64,000 bases of DNA. Origin: Mycolicibacterium gilvum (GTDB lineage: Bacteria > Actinomycetota > Actinomycetes > Mycobacteriales > Mycobacteriaceae). The DNA lies in NCBI RefSeq assembly GCF_900454025.1, contig NZ_UGQM01000001.1, positions 2,542,001 through 2,606,000 of the forward strand. The letters are read 5' to 3'. The position numbers and the translations under genes are program-made. Below are positions 8,748 to 18,321 of this stretch, piece by piece. Numbering within the stretch: the stretch's first letter is position 1; each line of letters starts with the position of its first letter. The notes under the pieces are model-generated. The model searched no databases. It was not told where the DNA came from and saw only the letters and a program-made list of their open reading frames with translations.

Positions 8748-9665
8748 GTGGAATCCGAATTGACGGGGGCGGCGTCAGGGGCTCCCGCTCGCGGAACCGC
8801 CCGGGTGAAGCGCGGCATGGCCGAGATGCTCAAGGGCGGCGTCATCATGGACGTGGTCACACCCGAGCAGGCGCGTATCGCCGAAGGCGCCGGTGCGGTC
8901 GCGGTGATGGCGCTCGAGCGCGTCCCCGCCGACATCCGCGCCCAGGGCGGGGTGTCGCGGATGAGCGACCCCGACATGATCGAGGGCATCATCGACGCCG
9001 TCACGATCCCGGTGATGGCCAAGGCCCGGATCGGCCACTTCGTCGAGGCCCAGATCCTGCAGAGCCTCGGCGTGGACTACGTCGACGAGTCCGAGGTGCT
9101 CACCCCCGCCGACTACACCAACCACATCGACAAGTGGAAGTTCACCGTGCCGTTCGTCTGCGGCGCGACCAATCTGGGCGAGGCGCTGCGCCGCATCACC
9201 GAGGGCGCGGCGATGATCCGGTCCAAGGGTGAGGCCGGCACCGGCGACGTCTCCAACGCGACCACCCATATGCGCAAGATCGGCGGCGAGATCCGCCGGC
9301 TGACGTCGCTGTCGGAGGACGAGTTGTACGTTGCGGCAAAGGAATTGCAGGCCCCGTACGACCTCGTCGTCGAGGTCGCCCAGGCCGGGAAGCTTCCGGT
9401 GACGCTGTTCACCGCGGGCGGCATCGCCACCCCCGCGGACGCCGCGATGATGATGCAGCTCGGCGCCGAGGGGGTGTTCGTCGGCTCAGGGATCTTCAAG
9501 TCCGGCAACCCCGCCGAGCGTGCCGCCGCGATCGTCAAGGCCACCACGTTCTACGACGATCCCGACGTGCTGGCCAAGGTCTCGCGGGGGCTGGGCGAGG
9601 CGATGGTCGGCATCAACGTGGAGGACATCGCGCAGCCTCACCGGCTCGCCGAACGCGGCTGGTAA
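8748..9665 (+). CDS. pdxS: Pyridoxal 5'-phosphate synthase subunit PdxS
   Basis: PdxS is the TIM-barrel synthase that builds PLP from ribose 5-phosphate, glyceraldehyde 3-phosphate and ammonia supplied by PdxT. The start is GTG 8748, six bases after AAGGAG; an upstream in-frame extension lacks a binding site. The 305-residue product shows [36 protein letters not shown] with the catalytic lysine region, the phosphate-binding [11 protein letters not shown] and [13 protein letters not shown]. It is the first gene of pdxS-tesB2-pdxT and the counterpart of Rv2606c. Confidence 0.97.
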   Translation: MESELTGAASGAPARGTARVKRGMAEMLKGGVIMDVVTPEQARIAEGAGAVAVMALERVPADIRAQGGVSRMSDPDMIEGIIDAVTIPVMAKARIGHFVEAQILQSLGVDYVDESEVLTPADYTNHIDKWKFTVPFVCGATNLGEALRRITEGAAMIRSKGEAGTGDVSNATTHMRKIGGEIRRLTSLSEDELYVAAKELQAPYDLVVEVAQAGKLPVTLFTAGGIATPADAAMMMQLGAEGVFVGSGIFKSGNPAERAAAIVKATTFYDDPDVLAKVSRGLGEAMVGINVEDIAQPHRLAERGW

Positions 9666-9673
9666 CGGTAGCG

Positions 9674-10522
9674 ATGGCGATCGAAGAGATCCTCGACCTG
9701 GAGCAGATCGAGGTCAACATCTATCGGGGCGGCGTCTTCAGTCCCGAGTCGGGATTCCTGCAACGCACGTTCGGCGGTCACGTCGCCGGGCAGTCGTTGG
9801 TCTCCGCGGTGCGCACCGTCGACCCGAAGTATCAGGTGCATTCCCTGCACGGGTACTTCCTGCGCGCCGGTGACGCCCGCTCGCCGTCGGTGTACACCGT
9901 CGAGCGGATTCGCGACGGCGGCTCGTTCTGCACCCGCCGGGTGACGGCGATCCAGCACGGCGAGACGATCTTCTCGATGTCGGCGTCGTTCCAGACCGAC
10001 CAGAGCGGCATCGAACACCAGGACGCGATGCCGCATGCGGTGCCGCCCGACGACATCCCTGATTTCAAATCGGTCAGCAAGGTGTTCGACGACGCGAGCT
10101 TCAAGCAGTTCGACGAGTGGGACGTCCGGATCGTGCCGCGCGAGCGCCTCGGTGTGCGGGAGGGCAAGGCGTCCCAGCAGCAGGTCTGGTTCCGCCATCG
10201 CGACCCGCTGCCCGACGACCATGTGCTGCACATCTGCGCGCTGGCCTACATGAGCGACCTGACTCTGCTGGGTTCGGCCCAGGTCAACCACGTCGAGGAG
10301 CGCAAGCACCTGATGGTGGCCTCGCTCGACCACGCGATGTGGTTCATGCGGCCGTTCCGCGCCGACGAGTGGCTGCTCTACGACCAGTCGTCGCCGTCGG
10401 CGTGTGGTGGCCGCTCGCTGACGCAGGGCAAGATCTACAACCGCTACGGCGAGATGGTCGCCGCGGTGATGCAGGAGGGTCTGACCCGCTTCACCCGCGA
10501 CTTCACGCCTCAGCGAGGGTGA
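9674..10522 (+). CDS. tesB: Acyl-CoA thioesterase II
   Basis: This double-hotdog TesB-type thioesterase hydrolyses fatty acyl-CoA to free acid and CoA. The 282-residue protein has both hotdog halves: [18 protein letters not shown] with [15 protein letters not shown] in the N-terminal half, and [23 protein letters not shown] with [14 protein letters not shown] in the C-terminal half. The active-site Asp, Thr/Ser and Gln of TesB are expected in the last block. It starts eight bases after pdxS and its stop overlaps pdxT, an arrangement also known in M. tuberculosis (tesB2, Rv2605c). Why a thioesterase sits inside the vitamin B6 operon is unknown. Confidence 0.92.
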   Translation: MAIEEILDLEQIEVNIYRGGVFSPESGFLQRTFGGHVAGQSLVSAVRTVDPKYQVHSLHGYFLRAGDARSPSVYTVERIRDGGSFCTRRVTAIQHGETIFSMSASFQTDQSGIEHQDAMPHAVPPDDIPDFKSVSKVFDDASFKQFDEWDVRIVPRERLGVREGKASQQQVWFRHRDPLPDDHVLHICALAYMSDLTLLGSAQVNHVEERKHLMVASLDHAMWFMRPFRADEWLLYDQSSPSACGGRSLTQGKIYNRYGEMVAAVMQEGLTRFTRDFTPQRG

Positions 10523-11106
10523 GCGACCCGCGGGTCGGGGTGCTCGCGTTGCAGGGCGACACCCGGGAGCACCTGGCTGCTCTGCGAGAGGCGGGTGCGC
10601 AACCCGGCACGGTGCGTCGCGCAGCGGAGTTGGCCGCGGTCGACGCGTTGGTGATCCCCGGCGGGGAGTCGACGGCGATGAGCCATCTGCTGCGGGAGCT
10701 CGAGCTTCTCGAGCCGTTGCGGGCGCGCCTGGCCGACGGGATGCCCGCGTACGGGTCGTGCGCGGGGATGATCCTGCTGGCCACCGAGATCGCCGACGCG
10801 GGTGTCCCCGGGCGCGAGGCGCTGCCCCTGAGCGGAATCGATATGACCGTGCGGCGCAACGCTTTCGGCCGCCAGGTCGATTCCTTCGAGGACGACATCG
10901 CGTTCGACGGCCTCGACGGTCCGGTGCATGCGGTGTTCATCCGGGCGCCTTGGGTCGAGCGGGTCGGGCCCGGGGTCGAGGTGCTCGCACGGGCCGCGGG
11001 CCATCCGGTCGCGGTGCGTCAGGGCCGCAACCTGGCCACCGCGTTTCACCCGGAGGTGACCGGCGACCGCCGGGTGCACCGGTTGTTCGTCGACTCGCTC
11101 AGGTGA
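10519..11106 (+). CDS. pdxT: Pyridoxal 5'-phosphate synthase glutaminase PdxT
   Basis: PdxT releases ammonia from glutamine and channels it to PdxS. The 195-residue class I amidotransferase starts at GTG 10519, overlapping the tesB stop (GTGA). All expected features are present: GGES at residues 48-51, the nucleophile Cys81 in YGSCAGMIL, and the His177/Glu179 pair in FHPEVTGD. No separate promoter is visible, so it should be co-expressed with pdxS. It is the counterpart of Rv2604c. Confidence 0.96.
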   Translation: MSDPRVGVLALQGDTREHLAALREAGAQPGTVRRAAELAAVDALVIPGGESTAMSHLLRELELLEPLRARLADGMPAYGSCAGMILLATEIADAGVPGREALPLSGIDMTVRRNAFGRQVDSFEDDIAFDGLDGPVHAVFIRAPWVERVGPGVEVLARAAGHPVAVRQGRNLATAFHPEVTGDRRVHRLFVDSLR

Positions 11107-11123
11107 TTGCGGTGTAGTTGGTC

Positions 11124-11170
11124 ATTTCGGTGTATTTGGTCACGCCCACGTTGACGAACGACACCGAAAT
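11124..11170. terminator. Inverted repeat between converging pdxT and acyl-CoA dehydrogenase
   Basis: Two 19-nt arms (11124-11142, ATTTCGGTGTATTTGGTCA, and 11152-11170) are complementary at 16 of 19 positions around a 9-nt loop. A partial direct repeat of the left arm lies just upstream (11107-11123). It falls exactly between two converging genes and lacks a T run, so a bidirectional hairpin terminator is the simplest reading. Confidence 0.6.
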
Positions 11171-11175
11171 CGCGG

Positions 11176-12387
11176 TCAGCGGATGGGCAGACCCGTGATC
11201 GCGCGGGCCATCACCAGGCGCTGGATCTCGCTGGTGCCCTCGAAGATCGTGAAGATCTTGGCGTCGCGGTGCATCCGCTCGACCGGGTATTCACGGGTGT
11301 AGCCGTTGCCGCCGAGGATCTGGATCGCCTCGTCGGTCACGTAGACCGCGGTCTCGCTCGCGACGAGCTTGGCCATCGATCCCTCCGCGGACTCGAATGC
11401 CTTGCCGTTGCGCGCCATCCACCCGGCGCGGTAGACCAGCAGCCGAGCGGCGTCGATCCGGGCCTTCATGTCGGCCAGCTTGAACGCGACACCCTGGAAC
11501 TCGCCGATCTTGCGGCCGAATTGCTCACGCTCGCAGGCGTAGTCGCGGGCGTACTCGAAGGCGGCCCGCGCCACGCCGACCGCCATGGCGCCGACGGTGG
11601 GGCGGGTGCGCTCGAACGTCGCCATCGCGGCCTGGCCGGCGGCCTTCTTGCCCTCACGGACCTTCGCGATGCGCGCGTCGAAACGCTCCTTGCCGCCGAC
11701 GATCATCCGGCCGGGGATGCGGACGTCGTCGAGCACGACCTCGGCGGTGTGCGACGCGCGGATGCCGTGCTTGAGGAACTTCTGCCCCTGGCTCAGACCC
11801 TTCGTCCCGGGCGGGATGATGAACGAGACCTGGCCGCGGGTGCCGAGTTCGGGGTAGACGGACGCGACGACGACGTGGACGTTGGCTATACCCCCGTTGG
11901 TGGCCCACGTCTTGGTGCCGTTGAGCACCCACTCGTCGGTCGCCTCGTCGTAGCGCGCCCTGGTCAGGATCGAGCCGACGTCGGACCCGGCGTTGGGTTC
12001 CGAGGAGCAGAACGCGGCGACCTTGGGATCGTCGACGCTGCCGAACATCTGCGGAACCCATTCGCCGACCTGCTCGGGTGTGCCGTTGGCTGCGACGGAC
12101 GCGGCGGCCAGCCCGGTGCCCAGGATCGCCAGCGCGATGCCGGCGTCACCCCAGAACATCTCCTCGAACGCGACGATCATGCCGAGTCCGCTCGGTTCGG
12201 CGGCCTGCTCGGCGAAGAACTCCATGGAGTACAGCCCGACTTTCGCGGCCTCCTGGATGATCGGCCACGGCGTCTCTTCGCGCTCGTCCCATTCCGCGGC
12301 GGCGGGACGGACCACGTCGGCGGCGAACTCGTGGACCCATTTCTGCACGTCCAGCAAGTCCGAGGACAACTCCAGCGAGAATGTCAT
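11176..12387 (-). CDS. Acyl-CoA dehydrogenase
   Basis: This FAD-dependent acyl-CoA dehydrogenase of 403 residues catalyses alpha,beta-dehydrogenation in fatty-acid or related acyl-CoA breakdown. It shows the FAD-binding segment AAFCSSEPNAGSDVGS, WVLNGTKTWATNGG, the YACEREQFGRKIGEFQ motif, QILGGNGYTREYPVER, and the catalytic glutamate in IFEGTSEIQRLVM near residues 383-395. The substrate is not evident. It stands alone on the minus strand, facing pdxT, and a 16-bp inverted repeat directly upstream of its ATG suggests control by a TetR-type repressor. Confidence 0.9.
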   Translation of the reverse strand: MTFSLELSSDLLDVQKWVHEFAADVVRPAAAEWDEREETPWPIIQEAAKVGLYSMEFFAEQAAEPSGLGMIVAFEEMFWGDAGIALAILGTGLAAASVAANGTPEQVGEWVPQMFGSVDDPKVAAFCSSEPNAGSDVGSILTRARYDEATDEWVLNGTKTWATNGGIANVHVVVASVYPELGTRGQVSFIIPPGTKGLSQGQKFLKHGIRASHTAEVVLDDVRIPGRMIVGGKERFDARIAKVREGKKAAGQAAMATFERTRPTVGAMAVGVARAAFEYARDYACEREQFGRKIGEFQGVAFKLADMKARIDAARLLVYRAGWMARNGKAFESAEGSMAKLVASETAVYVTDEAIQILGGNGYTREYPVERMHRDAKIFTIFEGTSEIQRLVMARAITGLPIR

Positions 12388-12395
12388 GGCCGTAC

Positions 12396-12411
12396 CTTAC
12401 TCTTCAGTAAG
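12396..12411. promoter_or_regulatory. Palindromic operator candidate at acyl-CoA dehydrogenase start
   Basis: CTTACTCTTCAGTAAG has perfect 6-bp arms (CTTACT/AGTAAG) and ends nine bases before the acyl-CoA dehydrogenase ATG on the minus strand. A TATCTT -10-like hexamer overlaps its distal side. Size, symmetry and position fit a TetR-family operator; no regulator gene is adjacent. Confidence 0.5.
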
Positions 12412-12588
12412 ATATCTGGGCCATAGGGTGTGGCTCAGCTAACAGTCGTGGGCGCCGTCCGGCCGTGCCGGCGATCGCGGGGTTTGGCGCCGACGACGTC
12501 CGGTGTCGGTGAACGCCCACGTAGAATCGTCAACCGGACTTTGATTCAGCTCGACCCGGACGACCGAGACGAAGAAGGTAGTACCTGC

Positions 12589-13344
12589 ATGAGCGGCCAT
12601 TCCAAGTGGGCCACCACCAAGCACAAGAAGGCCGTGATCGACGCGCGTCGCGGCAAGAACTTCGCCAAGCTCATCAAGAACATCGAGGTGGCGGCCCGCA
12701 CCGGTGGCGGTGACCCCGGCGGGAACCCGACGCTCTACGACGCGATCCAGAAGGCCAAGAAGAACTCGGTCCCCAACGACAACATCGAGCGCGCCCGCAA
12801 GCGCGGCGCGGGCGAAGAGGCCGGCGGCGCCGACTGGCAGAACATCACCTACGAGGGCTACGGCCCCAACGGTGTCGCGATCCTCGTGGAATGTCTGACC
12901 GACAACAAGAACCGCGCCGCCGGCGAGGTCCGGGTGGCGATGACCCGCAACGGCGGCAACATGGCCGACCCGGGCTCGGTGGCCTACCTGTTCACCCGCA
13001 AGGGCGTGGTGACGCTCGACAAGAACGGGCTCAGCGAGGACGACGTGCTCGCGGCGGTGCTCGACGCCGGCGCCGAGGATGTCAACGATCTGGGTGACAG
13101 CTTCGAGATCATCTCCGAGCCCACCGATCTCGTCGCGGTCCGCACGGCTCTGCAGGATGCCGGGATCGAGTACGACTCGGCCGAGGCCAGCTTCCAGCCG
13201 TCGGTGTCGGTGCCCGTCGACCTCGACGGTGCCCGCAAGGTGCTCAAGCTCGTCGACGCGCTGGAAGACAGCGACGACGTGCAGGACGTCTACACCAACG
13301 TCGACATCCCCGACGACGTCGCCGCGCAGCTCGACGCCGACTGA
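12589..13344 (+). CDS. YebC/PmpR family protein
   Basis: The 251-residue YebC/TACO1 family protein starts at ATG 12589, giving the invariant opening [22 protein letters not shown]. Conserved blocks [25 protein letters not shown] and [22 protein letters not shown] follow, then a domain with [11 protein letters not shown] and a C-terminal acidic stretch. Family members act as DNA-binding regulators or in translation of difficult sequences; which applies here cannot be read. It lies upstream of ruvCAB as in most actinobacteria (Rv2603c). A TAGAAT hexamer at 12522-12527 is a plausible -10 box. Confidence 0.93.
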   Translation: MSGHSKWATTKHKKAVIDARRGKNFAKLIKNIEVAARTGGGDPGGNPTLYDAIQKAKKNSVPNDNIERARKRGAGEEAGGADWQNITYEGYGPNGVAILVECLTDNKNRAAGEVRVAMTRNGGNMADPGSVAYLFTRKGVVTLDKNGLSEDDVLAAVLDAGAEDVNDLGDSFEIISEPTDLVAVRTALQDAGIEYDSAEASFQPSVSVPVDLDGARKVLKLVDALEDSDDVQDVYTNVDIPDDVAAQLDAD

Positions 13345-13366
13345 GGCGCGCGGAACCGCGGCGCGT

Positions 13367-13687
13367 ATGGAGAAGGTCGAAGACTCCGACGGTGTGCAGT
13401 GGCGGATCCGCCGCTGGTGGTGGAAGACCGTGCCGTGGGAGACCGGATTCGCGACGCTGGACGCGATGATCTTCCTGATCGTGCTGCCGTTCATGCTGAT
13501 GTGGCCGTTCTGGCTCGCGGCCAAATGGTGCGGGGTGTCGTGGACGGTCCTCGTCGAATGTGACGGCTCCGAGGTCGCCCGGGAGCGGGTCCGTGGCTGG
13601 CGTGCCTCGGGGCAGCGGATCGCCGAACTCGCCGAGTCGGCCCGGGCGGGCACACTGGCCCCGACGCTGGAGTCATCGGAGTCCTGA
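13367..13687 (+). CDS. Small conserved membrane protein
   Basis: This 106-residue protein starts at ATG 13367. It has an aromatic N-terminal segment ([17 protein letters not shown]), one long hydrophobic span ([23 protein letters not shown], about residues 29-51) and a short cytoplasmic C-terminal domain with [21 protein letters not shown] do not recognise a family or function. It sits 23 bases after yebC and before the SOS promoter of ruvC, so it is probably read from the yebC side. Codon use matches its neighbours. Confidence 0.7.
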   Translation: MEKVEDSDGVQWRIRRWWWKTVPWETGFATLDAMIFLIVLPFMLMWPFWLAAKWCGVSWTVLVECDGSEVARERVRGWRASGQRIAELAESARAGTLAPTLESSES

Positions 13688-13741
13688 GGTGCGCGGGGCG
13701 CGTGTCCCTGCCCGCTCCCGTCGGTCGCAGAAGCTAAGCTC

Positions 13742-13757
13742 TCGAACAAATGTTCAC
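13742..13757. promoter_or_regulatory. LexA (SOS) box of ruvCAB
   Basis: TCGAACAAATGTTCAC matches the mycobacterial SOS box TCGAAC-N4-GTTCGA at 11 of the 12 defined positions (the final GA reads AC with one shared base offset; the core GAAC-N4-GTTC is perfect). It directly follows a TAAGCT -10-like hexamer (13735-13740), 16 bases before the ruvC start, so bound LexA would block the promoter. RuvC (Rv2594c) is a known LexA target in M. tuberculosis. Confidence 0.88.
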
Positions 13758-13772
13758 CGTGAAGGAGCTGGC

Positions 13773-14351
13773 GTGCGGGTGATGGGAGTCGACCCGGGAC
13801 TGACCCGGTGCGGCCTGTCGGTCATCGAGAGCGGCCGGGGCCGGCAGGTGATCGCCCTCGATGTCGACGTGGTGCGCACGCCGTCGGATCATCCTCTGGC
13901 GCATCGCCTGTTGGCCATCAGCAACGCCGTCGAACACTGGCTGGACACCCACCGTCCCGACGTGATCGCCATCGAGCGGGTGTTCTCCAATCAGAACGCC
14001 AACACCGCGATGGGGACCGCGCAGGCCGGTGGTGTGGTCGCGCTGGCCGCCGCGCGGCGCGACATCGATGTGCACTTCCACACGCCCAGTGAGGTGAAGG
14101 CCGCGGTCACCGGCAACGGCCGCGCCGACAAGGCCCAGGTCACCGAGATGGTCACCAGAATCCTTGCGCTGCAACAGAAGCCGACTCCAGCCGACGCGGC
14201 CGACGCGCTGGCGCTCGCGATCTGTCACTGCTGGCGTGCGCCGATGATCTCACGGATGGCGGCCGCCGAGGAGATGGCCGCCGAGCAGCGCCGCAAGTAC
14301 CAGGCGACCCTCAAGGCGAAGACGCGCCAGGTCTCACGGAGCGCCCGGTGA
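13773..14351 (+). CDS. ruvC: Holliday junction resolvase RuvC
   Basis: RuvC is the endonuclease that cuts Holliday junctions during recombination and DNA repair, acting with RuvAB. The 192-residue product starts at GTG 13773 with GAAGGAG upstream. Catalytic acidic residues are visible in [12 protein letters not shown] (Asp7), [13 protein letters not shown] (Glu, near 68) and [16 protein letters not shown] (near 140-150). The LexA box upstream explains damage induction. The stop overlaps the ruvA GTG start. Confidence 0.97.
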   Translation: MRVMGVDPGLTRCGLSVIESGRGRQVIALDVDVVRTPSDHPLAHRLLAISNAVEHWLDTHRPDVIAIERVFSNQNANTAMGTAQAGGVVALAAARRDIDVHFHTPSEVKAAVTGNGRADKAQVTEMVTRILALQQKPTPADAADALALAICHCWRAPMISRMAAAEEMAAEQRRKYQATLKAKTRQVSRSAR

Positions 14352-14935
14352 TCGCGTCGGTGCGCGGCGAGGTCCTCGACATCGCGCTCGACCACGTCGT
14401 CATCGAAGCCGCGGGCGTGGGATACAAGGTCATGGCGACGCCGGCGACACTCGCGACGTTGCGCCGCGGCTCCGAGGCCAGGCTGATCACCGCGATGATC
14501 GTGCGCGAGGACTCCCAGACGCTCTACGGGTTCGCCGACTCCGACGCCCGCGATCTGTTCCTCACGCTGCTCGGGGTCTCGGGTATCGGCCCCAGCATCG
14601 CGCTCGGTGCCCTGGCGATGTACGACGGGCCGACGCTGCGGCAGGCCATCGGCGACGGTGATCTGACCGCGTTGACGCGAATCCCGAAGGTGGGCAAGAA
14701 GACCGCCGAGCTGCTGGCGCTCACCCTGCGTGACAAGGTCGGGTCCTCGACGTCCTCGGGCGTCGCCGCTGCCGGCGGGCACGGCATCCGGGGCCCGGTG
14801 GTCGAGGCGCTCGTCGGTCTGGGTTTCGCGGTCAAGCAGGCCGAGGAGGCCACCGACAAGGTGCTGGCCAACGACCCGGAGGCGACGACGTCGAGCGCCC
14901 TGCGCGCCGCGCTGTCGATGCTGGGGAAGAAGTAG
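14348..14935 (+). CDS. ruvA: Holliday junction DNA helicase subunit RuvA
   Basis: RuvA forms the tetramer that holds the four-way junction and loads RuvB. The 195-residue protein has the N-terminal OB fold ([21 protein letters not shown]), two helix-hairpin-helix motifs ([16 protein letters not shown] and [17 protein letters not shown]) and a C-terminal RuvB-contact helix ([21 protein letters not shown]). A glycine- and serine-rich linker separates the last two parts, as usual. GTG 14348 overlaps ruvC; ruvB follows after three bases. Confidence 0.97.
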   Translation: MIASVRGEVLDIALDHVVIEAAGVGYKVMATPATLATLRRGSEARLITAMIVREDSQTLYGFADSDARDLFLTLLGVSGIGPSIALGALAMYDGPTLRQAIGDGDLTALTRIPKVGKKTAELLALTLRDKVGSSTSSGVAAAGGHGIRGPVVEALVGLGFAVKQAEEATDKVLANDPEATTSSALRAALSMLGKK

Positions 14936-14938
14936 CCG

Positions 14939-16012
14939 ATGGGTCGCTTCTCCAATGCCGACGGCCCCGGCGACGACGCCGACGAGCGCGAGGTCGCGCC
15001 GGCGCTGACGGTCGGCGAAGGTGACATCGACGCCAGCCTGCGGCCGAGATCGCTGGGCGAGTTCATCGGTCAGCCCAGGGTGCGGGAACAGCTCCAGCTT
15101 GTTCTGGAAGGCGCCAAGAATCGCGGCGGCACCCCGGACCACATCCTGCTGTCGGGTCCGCCGGGCCTGGGCAAGACCTCGCTGGCGATGATCATCGCCG
15201 CGGAGCTGGGTTCGTCGCTGCGGGTGACCTCGGGACCCGCGCTGGAACGCGCCGGCGACCTCGCCGCGATGTTGTCCAACCTCATCGAGGGTGACGTGCT
15301 GTTCATCGACGAGATCCACCGGATCGCGCGGCCCGCCGAGGAGATGCTCTATCTCGCCATGGAGGACTTCCGGGTCGACGTGGTCGTGGGCAAAGGCCCT
15401 GGGGCGACGTCGATTCCGCTGGAGGTCGCGCCGTTCACCCTGGTCGGGGCGACCACCCGGTCCGGCGCGCTGACCGGTCCGCTGCGCGACCGCTTCGGCT
15501 TCACCGCGCACATGGACTTCTACGAGCCCGCCGAGCTGGAACGCGTCCTGGCCCGGTCGGCCGGGATCCTCGGCATCGAGCTCGGCGCCGAGGCCGGGGC
15601 CGAGATCGCCCGCCGTTCGAGGGGCACGCCGCGTATCGCCAACCGGTTGCTGCGCCGCGTCCGTGACTACGCCGAGGTGCGCGCCGACGGCGTCATCACC
15701 CGTGACATCGCCAAGTACGCCCTGGAGGTCTACGACGTCGACGAGCTCGGCCTCGACCGCCTCGACCGCGCGGTGCTCTCGGCGCTGACCCGCAGCTTCG
15801 GTGGGGGACCGGTCGGGGTGTCGACCCTGGCGGTGGCCGTGGGTGAGGAGGCGACCACGGTGGAGGAGGTCTGCGAACCGTTCCTGGTGCGGGCCGGCAT
15901 GATCGCACGCACTCCGAGAGGGCGGGTCGCGACCGCGCAGGCCTGGAAACATCTCGGGATGACGCCGCCCGCCGGGGCGGGCGGTCTCGGACAGGTGGGT
16001 CTGTTCGAATGA
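14939..16012 (+). CDS. ruvB: Holliday junction branch migration ATPase RuvB
   Basis: RuvB is the hexameric AAA+ motor that pulls DNA through the RuvA-bound junction. The 357-residue product contains Walker [12 protein letters not shown] (near 72-82), Walker [10 protein letters not shown], sensor 1 [13 protein letters not shown] with the family RDRFGF arginine finger, and the C-terminal winged-helix ending [16 protein letters not shown]. It is the last gene of the SOS-induced ruvCAB operon. Confidence 0.97.
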   Translation: MGRFSNADGPGDDADEREVAPALTVGEGDIDASLRPRSLGEFIGQPRVREQLQLVLEGAKNRGGTPDHILLSGPPGLGKTSLAMIIAAELGSSLRVTSGPALERAGDLAAMLSNLIEGDVLFIDEIHRIARPAEEMLYLAMEDFRVDVVVGKGPGATSIPLEVAPFTLVGATTRSGALTGPLRDRFGFTAHMDFYEPAELERVLARSAGILGIELGAEAGAEIARRSRGTPRIANRLLRRVRDYAEVRADGVITRDIAKYALEVYDVDELGLDRLDRAVLSALTRSFGGGPVGVSTLAVAVGEEATTVEEVCEPFLVRAGMIARTPRGRVATAQAWKHLGMTPPAGAGGLGQVGLFE

Positions 16013-16027
16013 CAGGAGCGTGATCGC

Positions 16028-16414
16028 ATGCAGTTGGCAGGCCTCATCGTGGCGGTGCTGGCCGCCGTTTTGCACGGCTACATCTTCGTGATGGAGTCGC
16101 TGACCTGGACCTCACCGCGCACCCGAGCGGTGTTCGGTCTTACGGCCGAGGAGGCGGAGGCCACCAGGATGCTGGCCTTCAACCAGGGGTTCTACAACCT
16201 GTTCCTCGGCATCGTCACCGTCGTCGGTGTGGTCTTCGCGCTCACCGGTGACACCGCGGTGGGGCGGGCGCTGGTGTTCGCCGGCGTCGGCTCGATGCTC
16301 GCCGCCGCCGTGGTCCTGCTGGCGTCGTCGCCGGAGAAGGCGCGCGCGGCCGTGACCCAGGGGGCGCTGCCACTGGTGGCGATCGTGCTGCTGGTGGTCG
16401 GGGCCGTGTTGTAG
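16028..16414 (+). CDS. DUF1304 family membrane protein
   Basis: This 128-residue protein has four predicted transmembrane helices. The opening MQLAGLIVAVLAAVLHGYIFVMESLTW, the AFNQGFYNLFLGI block and the compact size are typical of DUF1304 proteins, which have no known biochemical role. It starts 15 bases after the ruvB stop and may be a passenger of that operon. It converges with the diguanylate cyclase gene, 12 bases away. Confidence 0.8.
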   Translation: MQLAGLIVAVLAAVLHGYIFVMESLTWTSPRTRAVFGLTAEEAEATRMLAFNQGFYNLFLGIVTVVGVVFALTGDTAVGRALVFAGVGSMLAAAVVLLASSPEKARAAVTQGALPLVAIVLLVVGAVL

Positions 16415-16426
16415 CGTCCGGGCAGC

Positions 16427-17530
16427 TCAGGCCGCCGACTCGCGGGCGCGCCGATACTGGTTGCCGCCGGACCGTTTGGCCTCGTACATCGCGGAGTCGG
16501 CGGCCTCGATCAGGTCGCCGAGAAGCTCCCGGGTGTCGGCGTCCCCGTTCAGCCGGCGACAGGCGACACCGACACTGGCCGTGATGCCCCACGACGTCGA
16601 TGCGATCGCCAGTCGCAGCCTCTCGGCCAGAGCCTCGGCGTCGTCGTCGCGGGTGGCCTCGGCGATCAGGAACTCCTCACCCCCGACCCGGCCCACGACG
16701 GCCTCGCCGCGGGCGCAGTGGCACAGGCACCCGCTGATGCTGACGAGCAGGCGGTCACCGGTGGCGTGGCCGCGGGTGTCATTGATCTGTTTGAAGCGGT
16801 CCAGGTCGATCATCGCCACGGTCAGGAAGTTCAGATCCCGGTCGGGTGCGGCTCTGAGAAGGCGGCGCACCGACCGGTAGAAGCCGCGGCGGTTGCGCAG
16901 TCCCGTCAGCGGGTCGGTGTGCGAGTGCAGGGCGTCGTCCCCGAGCAGATGCACGAGGACCTGGGCGGAGAACGGCACGGCCAGCACGGCGACGGCGATC
17001 ATCATGAATGCGACCGCGGCCAGGTAGGCGTCCCCGCCGGCCGTGATGTCGGCGGTGCAGATGATCGCCACCCCCGCGGCTGTCGCGAGCACCATCACCA
17101 GGTAGTGGCTGGAGTGGAAGAACGCCACATAGCCGGCGAGCGCCGCGAACGTGATACAGCCGAGCAGTCCGGTCAGTGGGTCCGGCCACGAGAGGGCCAC
17201 GACGGCGATGCTGATGTTGGACAGGATCGAGAACGCGATCGACTCGGCTCTGGTGGGCCAGTGCAGAAACCACACCCCGGCCATCAGCGCGCAGAGCACG
17301 GACAGGACGAGGCCGGCCGCCACGCCGAAGCCGGTGTCGGGGCCGGAAGGACTGAGCACCATCAGGGCCGGAACGATCGCGAGCACGAGGTTGATGAGGC
17401 CCATCATGCGGCGTGTGAAGCCCTGCAGATTCCGGTCGCCGAGGTACCCCGACAGCCAGTGGTAATGGTCGGGCTGCGCCCACCGCTGGCGAATTCGGCT
17501 CACGTCCCGATGGTAGTGAAAGGTCGTCAA
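16427..17530 (-). CDS. Membrane-bound diguanylate cyclase (GGDEF)
   Basis: This 367-residue protein makes cyclic di-GMP from two GTP. Residues 40-200 hold about six hydrophobic helices (a MASE-like sensor region). The GGDEF domain follows, with DPLTGLRNRRGFYRSV, MIDLDRFKQINDTRGHATGD and the active-site GGEEF at about 282-286. The residues five positions before GGEEF are not RxxD, so the inhibitory product-binding I-site is missing. There is no EAL domain, so this is a cyclase only. The ATG is at 17530. Confidence 0.92.
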   Translation of the reverse strand: MTTFHYHRDVSRIRQRWAQPDHYHWLSGYLGDRNLQGFTRRMMGLINLVLAIVPALMVLSPSGPDTGFGVAAGLVLSVLCALMAGVWFLHWPTRAESIAFSILSNISIAVVALSWPDPLTGLLGCITFAALAGYVAFFHSSHYLVMVLATAAGVAIICTADITAGGDAYLAAVAFMMIAVAVLAVPFSAQVLVHLLGDDALHSHTDPLTGLRNRRGFYRSVRRLLRAAPDRDLNFLTVAMIDLDRFKQINDTRGHATGDRLLVSISGCLCHCARGEAVVGRVGGEEFLIAEATRDDDAEALAERLRLAIASTSWGITASVGVACRRLNGDADTRELLGDLIEAADSAMYEAKRSGGNQYRRARESAA

Positions 17531-17655
17531 TAGGCGCGCGTGTCAGTTTCTGGCAACGATCGCGTCGGCCCTCCTATGGGGGGCGGTGCGCCGTGGCCGG
17601 TTATCGCTTCCGCAGTCTGGGTATGCGCTGATCACCTGTAGGAAAGGTGAGGACC

Positions 17656-18321
17656 ATGGCCGACACGACGACCCGGGCAGGCCGGGGCACGATGCAGATT
17701 CCGCGGAGCAGGGGCGCCGTCAGCGGCCTGCTCATCGTGGCTTTGGGCGTATGGGGCGCGCTGATTCCGTTCGTGGGCCCACTCTTCGACTTCGCGTTCA
17801 GCCCTGACCGTCCGTGGGCGTGGACCGCGGGCCGCGGATGGTTGCAGGTGCTGCCCGGACTGGTCGCGGTCCTGGGCGGGCTTCTGCTGTTCGCCTCCCG
17901 CAATCGCGCCACCGCGATGCTCGGCAGCTGGATGGCGGTGGCGGCGGGTGCCTGGTTCGTCGTGGGGCGTGCCGTGGCCGGCCCGTTGGGCCTCGGGAAC
18001 GCTGGTGAGCCCGTTGCCGCCACCGAGGCGCACCGGGTGTGGCTGGAGCTGACCTACTTCTCCGGACTCGGTGCTCTGATCATCTTCCTGGCTGCGCTGG
18101 CGGCCGGGAGGTTGTCGGTGCGTAGCGTCCGCGACATCGCCTACCGGGACTCCCGGGCCCAGACCGTGGACGACCCCACGGTCACCGACACCTCGGGATG
18201 GTCGCAGCACGGGCCCGCCACCGGTACCGGACCCGATGCGGTGACCGAGCCCGTGGGTCGCCGCCGACGGAGCCTGTTCGGCCGGCGCCGCCGCGACTCC
18301 AGGGACACCCTGACCGTCTAG
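17656..18321 (+). CDS. Conserved four-helix membrane protein
   Basis: The 221-residue protein starts at ATG 17656, preceded by GGTGAGG. There are four hydrophobic helices: AVSGLLIVALGVWGALIPFV, WLQVLPGLVAVLGGLLLF, MLGSWMAVAAGAWFVVGRA and YFSGLGALIIFLAALAAGR. Between them is the extracellular FAFSPDRPWAWTAGRG loop. A hydrophilic cytoplasmic tail ends in a very basic RRRRSLFGRRRRDSRDT. Similar proteins of unknown function are common in mycobacteria; no enzymatic motif is seen. It is divergent from the diguanylate cyclase. Confidence 0.75.
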   Translation: MADTTTRAGRGTMQIPRSRGAVSGLLIVALGVWGALIPFVGPLFDFAFSPDRPWAWTAGRGWLQVLPGLVAVLGGLLLFASRNRATAMLGSWMAVAAGAWFVVGRAVAGPLGLGNAGEPVAATEAHRVWLELTYFSGLGALIIFLAALAAGRLSVRSVRDIAYRDSRAQTVDDPTVTDTSGWSQHGPATGTGPDAVTEPVGRRRRSLFGRRRRDSRDTLTV

